This document shows positions 13,169-18,477 of a stretch of DNA of 18,477 bases, one piece after another. Position 1 is the stretch's first letter. Every line of letters begins with the position of its first letter. The translations under genes were made by a program, and so were the position numbers. Source of the DNA: an uncultured bacterium (GTDB lineage: Bacteria > Actinomycetota > Coriobacteriia > Coriobacteriales > Coriobacteriaceae); the NCBI GenBank assembly GCA_905215815.1, contig CAJMRN010000038.1, forward strand, positions 1 through 18,477, written 5' to 3'. A model generated the notes under the pieces. That model was not told the DNA's origin. It worked only from the letters and a program-made list of their open reading frames with translations, and did no database searches.

Positions 13169-13998
13169 GCAAGCACTCCACCTCCGCGCTCACCATGCGC
13201 GATGCGCTCTACGAGGCCCCCGGCCCCAAGATGCGCGCCAAGATCCGCATCGGCACCGCCATCTCGCTTGTTGCCGTCGCCGTGCTCTTCGCCCTCGTGT
13301 TGCAGCGCTTTTATGTGACCGGCCAGCTTTCGGTCCACTATTGGTATTTCTTTACGCACCTCACCACCTGGAAGTTCCTGCTTGCCGGCTTTGAGGGCAC
13401 CGTTAAAGTCGCACTCACCGCTGGCGCCATCGCGCTGGTGCTGGGCTTAGCCCTTATGCTCGGCCGTACCAGCGACATTAAGCCGCTGCAGCTGGTCTGC
13501 CGCGTGCTCACGGATTTCTTCCGCGGCGTGCCGAGCCTGCTGTTCATCTACTTCTTCTTTTTGGTGCTGCCCCAGTACAAGATCGCGCTGCCGTCGTTTT
13601 GGATGCTCACGCTTCCCGTCGCGCTCGCTGCAGCCGGCGTACTTGCCGAAATCTTCCGCGCCGGCGTCAACGCCGTACCGCGCGGGCAGGTCGAGGCGGC
13701 CCAGGCGCTCGGTCTCTCCAAGGCTAAAATCACCTTTAAAATCGTATTGCCGCAGGCTATTCGATTTATCATTCCGTCGTTGATTTCGCAGCTCGTGGTC
13801 GTAGTCAAAGACACCACCGTCGCCTACGTGGTGAGCTACCCCGACCTCATGCAAAACGCCCGCGTGCTCATTACCAACTACGACGCTCTCGTGTCGGTCT
13901 ACCTGGTAATCGCGGTCATCTATATCCTCATCAACGTCGCGATTAACAAGGCTGCTGTCTACGTTTCGCACAAGACCGGCGCGACCATCATCCGCTAA
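13165..13998 (+). CDS. Amino-acid ABC transporter permease 2 (GluD-like)
   Basis: A 277-residue inner-membrane permease, longer than permease 1 because of an N-terminal cytosolic stretch of about 30 residues before the first membrane helix. The EAA loop is EAAQALGLSKAKITFKIVLP, followed by the conserved QLVVVVKDTTVAYVVS helix typical of glutamate-type permeases. GEG-like ribosome binding sequence AGGTGAGGA lies inside the end of permease 1. The ATG overlaps the stop of permease 1 by four bases. Together with permease 1 and the ATPase at 14034 it forms the membrane part of the importer. Confidence 0.93.
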   Translation: MSKHSTSALTMRDALYEAPGPKMRAKIRIGTAISLVAVAVLFALVLQRFYVTGQLSVHYWYFFTHLTTWKFLLAGFEGTVKVALTAGAIALVLGLALMLGRTSDIKPLQLVCRVLTDFFRGVPSLLFIYFFFLVLPQYKIALPSFWMLTLPVALAAAGVLAEIFRAGVNAVPRGQVEAAQALGLSKAKITFKIVLPQAIRFIIPSLISQLVVVVKDTTVAYVVSYPDLMQNARVLITNYDALVSVYLVIAVIYILINVAINKAAVYVSHKTGATIIR

Positions 13999-14033
13999 CG
14001 CTTTGCCATTTCGAGTCATAAGGAGCCGAGCAC

Positions 14034-14798
14034 ATGGCACAGAGCACCTCTTCCACCGGCAATCAGCCGCTAATCGAGCTCAGACACGTCGATAAGCACT
14101 ATGGCGATCTGCACGTCCTCAACGACATCAATCTCTCGGTCGACCGCGGCGAGGTCGTCGTGGTGATTGGCCCCTCGGGCTCGGGCAAGTCGACCATGTG
14201 CCGAACCATCAACCGCCTGGAAACCATCGACTCGGGCGAGATCCTCATCGAGGGCGAGCCCCTGCCGCAGGAAGGCAAGGATCTTGCCCGCATGCGTGCC
14301 GAGCTGGGCATGGTGTTTCAGCAGTTCAACCTGTTCGCGCATATGACCGTACTGCAGAACGTCATGCTGGGACCGGTCGACGTGCTGGGCGTCTCCAAGG
14401 ACGAGGCCCGCGAGCGTGCCATGGACCTGCTGGGCCGCGTGGGCGTTGCCGAGCAGGCCGATAAGGTGCCCGCACAGCTCTCGGGCGGCCAGCAACAGCG
14501 CGTAGCTATCGCCCGCTCACTTGCCATGCAACCCAAGGCCATGCTTTTTGACGAGCCCACGAGCGCCCTTGACCCCGAGATGATCAACGAGGTGCTCGAG
14601 GTCATGGTCCGTCTGGCCCAGCAGGGCATGACGATGATCGTCATCACGCACGAGATGAACTTCGCCCGCCGCGTGGCCGACCGCGTCGTGTTTATGGCCG
14701 ACGGCCAGATCGTGGAAACCGGCACACCCGACGAGTTCTTCGACCACCCCCAGACCAAGCGCGCCCAGGACTTCCTCAACTCCATTAAGGGCCACTAA
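14034..14798 (+). CDS. Amino-acid ABC transporter ATP-binding protein (GluA/GlnQ-like)
   Basis: A 254-residue cytosolic ATPase that powers the importer. Walker A is at 46-54 (GPSGSGKST), the Q-loop at Q96 (VFQQFNLFAHM), the ABC signature LSGGQQQR at 149-156, Walker B LFDEP at 171-175 and the switch histidine H206 (ITHEM). These wordings are characteristic of the polar amino-acid subfamily (GlnQ, GluA, HisP). ATG at 14034 has AAGGAG eight bases upstream, 35 bases after permease 2. Every catalytic residue is intact. Confidence 0.95.
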   Translation: MAQSTSSTGNQPLIELRHVDKHYGDLHVLNDINLSVDRGEVVVVIGPSGSGKSTMCRTINRLETIDSGEILIEGEPLPQEGKDLARMRAELGMVFQQFNLFAHMTVLQNVMLGPVDVLGVSKDEARERAMDLLGRVGVAEQADKVPAQLSGGQQQRVAIARSLAMQPKAMLFDEPTSALDPEMINEVLEVMVRLAQQGMTMIVITHEMNFARRVADRVVFMADGQIVETGTPDEFFDHPQTKRAQDFLNSIKGH

Positions 14799-14884
14799 CC
14801 CAATTGCCACGCGGGCAAATTCATCAGTAACGTTTGTCCCGCGCCACCCCTGTGCCATGTCCACCCGGATTCGAAAGCCGACCC

Positions 14885-15694
14885 ATGATCGGAACCCGCA
14901 CCTCATCGTCCTACACTCCGCACGTCGACGTCGATCCCGCTGACCGCCCGCTTATCCTGGTAGCACCACGCTGGGAAGAAGCGAAGCCCTATTTGAGCGA
15001 GACGCTCTCCCCCAACGAGGAGATTGCGAGCGTATTTGTCGACGCCATTCTTGCCGCCGGCGGTCTGCCGCTGCAGATGTCCATTACCGAAGACGTCGAC
15101 GTTATCCGTCATTACGTGGAAATCGCTGACGGCATCGCCATTCCCGGCGGCCCGGACGTCAACCCCAAACGCTGGGGCGACGAGCGTCCTTACGACCCCA
15201 CGCTGTGCTGCGAGATTCGCGACCGTTTTGAGTTTAAGCTGGTTAACGAGGTACTTCGCGCCAAGAAGCCGCTCTTTACCACCTGCCGAGGCACGCAGCT
15301 GCTCAATGTCGCCACCGGCGGCACCCTGTGCATGGACGTGCCGAGCCTAGGCGCGCGCGAGGGCCGCACGCAGTGGCGCCATACCCACGTGCTCAACGAC
15401 CCTGTGCATCCTGTCGAGGTCGTGCCGGGCTCGCTGCTGGAGCGCGCGGTTGGCGGGCACAGGCTGATCCAGACCAACTCCGCACATCACTGCTGCGTCG
15501 ATCGTCTGGGTAAGAGCACGCGCTTGGTCGCCAAGGCAACCGACGGCGTTCCCGAGTGCATCGAAGTCGAAGGCCAGCCGTTCTGCCTGGGCGTGCAATG
15601 GCACCCTGAGTATACGTGGAAGACGCTCGAGACCGACTTTAACCTGTGGAAGTCGTTTGTCGAGGCGGCGGCAAAGGTTAAGCAGGCACGCTAG
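14885..15694 (+). CDS. Gamma-glutamyl-gamma-aminobutyrate hydrolase family protein (peptidase C26)
   Basis: A 269-residue class I glutamine-amidotransferase-fold hydrolase similar to PuuD. The nucleophile elbow is TTCRGTQLLN with C134, and the catalytic pair is H240 and E242 in GVQWHPEY. The conserved PGGPDVNPKRWGDE at 87-100 forms the family's substrate-side loop. Members cut gamma-glutamyl bonds, releasing glutamate from gamma-glutamyl compounds. ATG at 14885 is the best ATG but has no clear ribosome binding site; a TTG at 14834 gives a longer in-frame version, also without one. It lies 86 bases after the importer ATPase on the same strand and ends before a strong GC hairpin, so it may be the last gene of that operon, supplying or using glutamate. 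Confidence 0.85.
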   Translation: MIGTRTSSSYTPHVDVDPADRPLILVAPRWEEAKPYLSETLSPNEEIASVFVDAILAAGGLPLQMSITEDVDVIRHYVEIADGIAIPGGPDVNPKRWGDERPYDPTLCCEIRDRFEFKLVNEVLRAKKPLFTTCRGTQLLNVATGGTLCMDVPSLGAREGRTQWRHTHVLNDPVHPVEVVPGSLLERAVGGHRLIQTNSAHHCCVDRLGKSTRLVAKATDGVPECIEVEGQPFCLGVQWHPEYTWKTLETDFNLWKSFVEAAAKVKQAR

Positions 15695-15731
15695 CTCGCA
15701 AGCCACACAAGTTAAAGCCTCCTAAGCCAGC

Positions 15732-15765
15732 GGGGGGCGGACACCAGCCACGGTGCCCGCCCCCC
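15732..15765. terminator. GC-rich hairpin between convergent transcripts
   Basis: GGGGGGCGGACACC pairs with GGTGCCCGCCCCCC (one A-C mismatch, 6-base loop). It sits between the C26 hydrolase (plus) and the second ABC permease (minus), so it probably ends both. T-tracts are weak on both sides (TGTATTT on plus). Confidence 0.65.
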
Positions 15766-15806
15766 CTGTATTTGGTATGCTCGGTATGATTATCCCTCAC
15801 AAACAA

Positions 15807-16625
15807 TCAAAGAAATCTCGACCGCAATCGGTCTACGGTAAAGCAAATGGCAAAAACGCTTGCTACGTTTATTAGGCAGTCAATTAGAATCGAAATGCAT
15901 TGACTATTCCCCAACGGGGTCACGCCACAAATCCACATGAGCATCGAGGCTGGAAGCGGAAGCATGGAATTGGCCCCGATCTGTATGTAGATCGCTACAA
16001 CGTTGACAAGCAACAGCATGCCAATCGGACCGAAGCCGGACCCAAAATAGGAAACAGCGATCACGCAAGAGACCACGTATGCAAGGCAGGCAGCGGCAGC
16101 AAGAACAAGTCGATAGCAAAATACATGCAGGTTGAAATACTGCTGAGCATCCAGAACGATTGCGCAGTTAAGACAGTACAAAACGACACTCGACAGGATA
16201 AACGCGACCAAAAGGGCGAGGGATGACAGTATCGCCCGCGCAACAGTAGCGCACACCCGCTTCCCTCCCCGAGCCGCCGACAACCCCCACGGTTCCTCAA
16301 TAAAGCCCGAACTGACAAAGCGCGGCACAATGCAAGCCGCGATGAACGGAAAGAACAATGCATGAGCCAACGGGGCTACGTTGAACAGCAGACCGCGAAA
16401 AACCTCTGCATTACCAAATAGAAGGACATCCTCTGCCGATAGCCGAAGCGTCGGGTCTGGGAAAAAGCCCAAGAAACTGTTCTCACGGAGGCTACAGAAC
16501 CACATCGGGAAAGAATTAAGCTGCAATGCCACCATGCACGCATAAATTACCAAGATTAAGGCGTACACCCATTTGCTCACATGCTTCAATTCTGACTGGA
16601 GAAGTCTTTTAATCTGACGAGCCAT
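15807..16625 (-). CDS. ABC-2 type permease B of the peptide cassette (LanE/LanG-like)
   Basis: A 272-residue membrane protein with about six hydrophobic segments and no soluble domain, typical of the immunity/export permeases that pair as LanE and LanG. Sequence identity to a named family is not obvious to me; the call rests on size, topology and its place after an ATPase and another permease. I chose ATG at 16625, which has GGGGGTG upstream at good spacing; GTG at 16634 is an in-frame alternative. It overlaps the end of permease A by 17 bases, so translation is coupled. It is the last gene of the cassette and ends before the GC-rich hairpin. Base composition is more AT-rich than the importer operon next door. 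Confidence 0.75.
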   Translation of the reverse strand: MARQIKRLLQSELKHVSKWVYALILVIYACMVALQLNSFPMWFCSLRENSFLGFFPDPTLRLSAEDVLLFGNAEVFRGLLFNVAPLAHALFFPFIAACIVPRFVSSGFIEEPWGLSAARGGKRVCATVARAILSSLALLVAFILSSVVLYCLNCAIVLDAQQYFNLHVFCYRLVLAAAACLAYVVSCVIAVSYFGSGFGPIGMLLLVNVVAIYIQIGANSMLPLPASMLMWICGVTPLGNSQCISILIDCLINVASVFAICFTVDRLRSRFL

Positions 16626-17433
16626 TGAGCACACCCCCAGCGCGAAAGCTCACGAGAGCGTAAATCAATACCGATAGACAGCTGGCTGCCACGCCATATT
16701 CCAGAAGTATCAACTGACCCATATCGCTATACCCAAGGGCACATCCGACTCCAAGGTACGGCCCTGGAAGGAGGAAGATCCATCGCAAGGATGGTATGGG
16801 CGTCTGAAGGTAAGTTCCGTAGAGCGTCAAGCTCATGACAAATCCGATTATTGCCACAGCCCCGCTAAATACGGCGCTGCTTGTAATCCGATAGATGGTC
16901 ACCGTCTCCAACGCAACCGATATCACCAATACGGCGTTGATTATCATCGCAGGCAAAAATGCAGCCAGCATGTCGTGCGCACAGCTTTGCCCACCACGTA
17001 TTATGGCTATTGCAAAAAGAAGAAGGCAAAGCGCACTATATGCTGCGCCAATTATTAAAGCAGACGAAAGTACATGTGCCAGAGCCCCGTTAAAGCAGGC
17101 AAGACCTCTTGCTGAAGAAATTCGGTATCCCTCTTCATAGCCGCGCTCCTGTAAAATCGCCAGGCAAACGATGAGCGGAACGAACAGAGAGGTGCCGGCA
17201 AAAGCACTGCGCACAAGGGACTCATCGGGTGCAGAAGGATCAATTACATTCCAGCAGAAGCCAATATCCTCCCCAAAAACGCTATTGCCAAAGGCGAGCA
17301 ACGTTGTTCCGTTTTTTAGAAAGATGCCGAAGAGAAGGCCGAACGCCAGCATAAGCGCAAGACCAAACTTCGCCGGAAACATCCTGTGCAAACGCATCAT
17401 ATCTGCCTTTACGGGATGGATCGCCCGCTTCAT
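16609..17433 (-). CDS. ABC-2 type permease A of the peptide cassette (LanE/LanG-like)
   Basis: A 274-residue integral membrane protein with about six hydrophobic segments after a short basic N-terminus (MKRAIHPVKADMMRLHRMFPAKF is cytosolic by charge). Its length and topology match the ~250-residue LanEG/BcrB-type permeases, in which two similar subunits work with one LanF/BcrA-type ATPase. Its ATG overlaps the ATPase stop by four bases and its own end overlaps permease B, so the three are one translational unit. Likely job: exporting the small peptide encoded upstream or protecting the cell from it (inference). Confidence 0.77.
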   Translation of the reverse strand: MKRAIHPVKADMMRLHRMFPAKFGLALMLAFGLLFGIFLKNGTTLLAFGNSVFGEDIGFCWNVIDPSAPDESLVRSAFAGTSLFVPLIVCLAILQERGYEEGYRISSARGLACFNGALAHVLSSALIIGAAYSALCLLLFAIAIIRGGQSCAHDMLAAFLPAMIINAVLVISVALETVTIYRITSSAVFSGAVAIIGFVMSLTLYGTYLQTPIPSLRWIFLLPGPYLGVGCALGYSDMGQLILLEYGVAASCLSVLIYALVSFRAGGVLNGSSD

Positions 17434-18155
17434 AGCGAGACCGCCTTCATCAAGCGCCTGTAATACTCTTTTAGGGACGACGCCTCATCCCTTATGACGT
17501 CCATCGATTCCTTTTTCAGCAGTTCGCCGTCATGAAGAAACAGGCAGCTTGTTGCAACCGATGCCAACTCATCCAAATCATGGCTAGAGATGAGCATGGT
17601 CTTACCCTGTTCTCGATTCAATCGACCGATAAGGGTCCATATACTCTCGATGCCCAGCGGGTCCAACCCGTTTGCTGGCTCATCAAAAATAAGCAGATCA
17701 GTGTCACCCAACAAAGCCGTAGCTATATCCAGCCGCCGTTTCATTCCCAGAGAAAAACTGCTCACGCTCTTTTTCTCTTCGACGTCCAGCCCGACTAGGC
17801 TCAAAACGCGAGGAATCTCACGATTCGCATCAAGCCCCCATTCCAAACATCGGATTTGGAGATTCTCAACCGCACTGAGGGATTGGTATGCTCCGCTGGA
17901 ATCTGGCACATAGCCGACACGCGTCCGCATCAAGCCAAGCTCTCTTTTTGATTTGCCTCCAAAGAGCTCCACGCTCCCCGACGATGGCTCGCAGAGGCCC
18001 AAGACGATTTTAATAAGCGTGCTTTTGCCCGCACCGTTTACACCGACAAGGGCACAGAGCTCAGACTGATGCACCTCGAAGGAAACGTCATGCAAAACGC
18101 GCCGTTTCCCGTAGCGCTTTGACACCTTTGATAGCTTTATCGCTGATGCACTCAT
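17430..18155 (-). CDS. ABC transporter ATP-binding protein, LanF/BcrA-like
   Basis: A 241-residue ATPase. Walker A is at 38-46 (GVNGAGKST), the signature at 134-141 is FSLGMKRR, Walker B at 154-160 (LLIFDEP) and the switch histidine is H192 (SSHDLDEL). The SLGMK form of the signature is typical of bacteriocin-immunity and bacitracin-type ATPases (LanF, BcrA) and differs from the LSGGQ of the importer ATPase nearby. The Q-loop position is not an obvious glutamine (GYVPDSS, 81-87), as in other members of this branch. The ATG at 18155 has GGGAGG only three bases away, a tight spacing that may lower translation. It lies 68 bases after the six-cysteine peptide gene, beyond a strong hairpin, and overlaps permease A downstream. 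Confidence 0.88.
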   Translation of the reverse strand: MSASAIKLSKVSKRYGKRRVLHDVSFEVHQSELCALVGVNGAGKSTLIKIVLGLCEPSSGSVELFGGKSKRELGLMRTRVGYVPDSSGAYQSLSAVENLQIRCLEWGLDANREIPRVLSLVGLDVEEKKSVSSFSLGMKRRLDIATALLGDTDLLIFDEPANGLDPLGIESIWTLIGRLNREQGKTMLISSHDLDELASVATSCLFLHDGELLKKESMDVIRDEASSLKEYYRRLMKAVSL

Positions 18156-18179
18156 TGGCCTCCCGTTCTGCTTGATAGC

Positions 18180-18215
18180 AAAACCGCTGCTGCCAGACTG
18201 TCGCCTGGCAGCAGC
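18180..18215 (-). terminator. Hairpin between the peptide gene and its transporter (attenuator)
   Basis: GCTGCTGCCAG (18186-18196) and CTGGCAGCAGC (18205-18215) are perfect 11-base complements around an 8-base loop. On the minus strand the stem is followed by GG and TTTT (18180-18183). A strong stem with a short T run suits partial termination, giving much peptide mRNA and less transporter mRNA, as is usual for precursor-first bacteriocin operons. Confidence 0.75.
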
Positions 18216-18223
18216 CGCAACTG

Positions 18224-18352
18224 CTAGAGATTAACTAAACAGAAGTTTTTGCTGCAGTTATTGACGCAAGTGCGTGCTCCACAGAATGTCTTGCAGTAAC
18301 CGTTGCACCCACCACCGGGGTCCACATAACTCGGTTTGACAATCCAGCTCAT
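18224..18352 (-). CDS. Six-cysteine small peptide, candidate RiPP/bacteriocin precursor
   Basis: A 42-residue peptide, below usual gene-calling limits. It begins MSWIVKPSYVDPGGG; the remaining 27 residues hold six cysteines at 16, 20, 24, 29, 33 and 38 (spacing 3-3-4-3-4). It contains only one acidic residue and is net positive (about +3). There is no hydrophobic signal peptide, so secretion would need a dedicated transporter. A Gly-Gly stretch at 13-15 could mark a leader cut. The start is well supported: AGAAAGGAG lies 7 bases before ATG at 18352, and a promoter with a perfect TTGACA precedes it. A LanFEG-like ABC transporter follows on the same strand after a hairpin. It resembles in style Cys-rich precursors of radical-SAM thioether peptides, or of disulfide bacteriocins; I cannot name the family. 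Confidence 0.8.
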   Translation of the reverse strand: MSWIVKPSYVDPGGGCNGYCKTFCGARTCVNNCSKNFCLVNL

Positions 18353-18390
18353 ATCGTTTCTCCTTTCTATTATCGCTTTTACTTTGTGTT

Positions 18391-18419
18391 ATTGTTTATC
18401 GATAACTTATATTTGTCAA
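18391..18419 (-). promoter_or_regulatory. Promoter of the six-cysteine peptide gene
   Basis: On the minus strand TTGACA (18414-18419) is a perfect -35, and AACAAT (18391-18396) is a four-of-six -10 after 17 bases. The spacer contains the perfect palindrome TTATCGATAA (18396-18405). The region is very AT-rich compared with the rest of the window. Transcription would start near 18384, leaving about 30 bases of leader before the ATG. Confidence 0.6.
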
Positions 18420-18432
18420 GATAAGGCTTATA
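18405..18432 (-). promoter_or_regulatory. TATAAG direct repeats spaced 21 bp in the peptide promoter
   Basis: TATAAG occurs at 18427-18432 and 18406-18411 on the minus strand, exactly 21 bp apart (two helical turns). The upstream copy is part of ATAAG-n-CTTAT (18421-18431). Direct repeats at this spacing are the typical footprint of dimeric response regulators such as the LytTR family, but one copy lies between -35 and -10, so binding might repress. This is tentative. Confidence 0.35.
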
Positions 18433-18477
18433 GGACAAAATGTGTGTCCCGATAGAACATCCGTTTCCATCCATTAA

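Noticed and set aside
16632..16634. GTG at 16634 as start of permease B
   Set aside because: The ATG nine bases later has the better-spaced GGGGGTG site; the GTG itself is part of that purine-rich site.

Overview
The window looks like a chromosomal piece of a high-GC actinobacterium of the Coriobacteriia, most likely Collinsella or a close relative. This rests on GC-rich codon use, clear AGGAGG-type ribosome binding sites, a Tat-like lipoprotein signal, and short perfect intergenic palindromes carrying the word GTCCCTTT, which I associate with Collinsella genomes. The genus is inference; no marker gene is present.

Layout. 1-828 (minus): a TetR regulator followed by the start of an Ala-rich protein that runs off the left edge. 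950-1807 (minus): a Cof-type HAD phosphatase with a perfect 15-bp inverted repeat around its ribosome binding site. 1923-3948 (minus): a TetR regulator and an MFS exporter, with two matching palindromes between them. 4023-5851 (minus): ammonium channel AmtB followed by a P-II protein that lacks Tyr51, with a large imperfect hairpin between the two. 6050-7609 (minus): an HD hydrolase and a CmpB-type membrane protein. 7838-9619 (plus): a DXS-like thiamine enzyme whose substrate-pocket residues differ from true DXS. 9620-9901: a bidirectional terminator and a regular array of three 55-bp hairpin units. 9902-11104 (minus): an iron-type alcohol dehydrogenase. 11375-15694 (plus): a complete polar amino-acid ABC importer (lipoprotein, two permeases, ATPase) followed by a class I amidotransferase-fold gamma-glutamyl hydrolase. 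15807-18352 (minus): a more AT-rich cassette with a 42-residue, six-cysteine peptide gene, an internal hairpin, and a LanFEG-like ABC transporter (one ATPase, two permeases).

How the genes work together. Nitrogen supply is one theme: ammonium uptake and its P-II regulator, an amino-acid importer probably for glutamate/glutamine-type substrates, and a gamma-glutamyl hydrolase that could feed glutamate. The last cassette is the strongest candidate for an undescribed system. Its small peptide gene is too short for routine gene calling but has a strong ribosome binding site, a consensus -35 promoter and the transporter downstream. It looks like a Cys-rich RiPP or bacteriocin-like precursor with its immunity/export transporter. 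No maturation enzyme is visible, so one would have to lie right of the window or elsewhere. The three-unit hairpin array at 9678-9893 is the second most unusual element.
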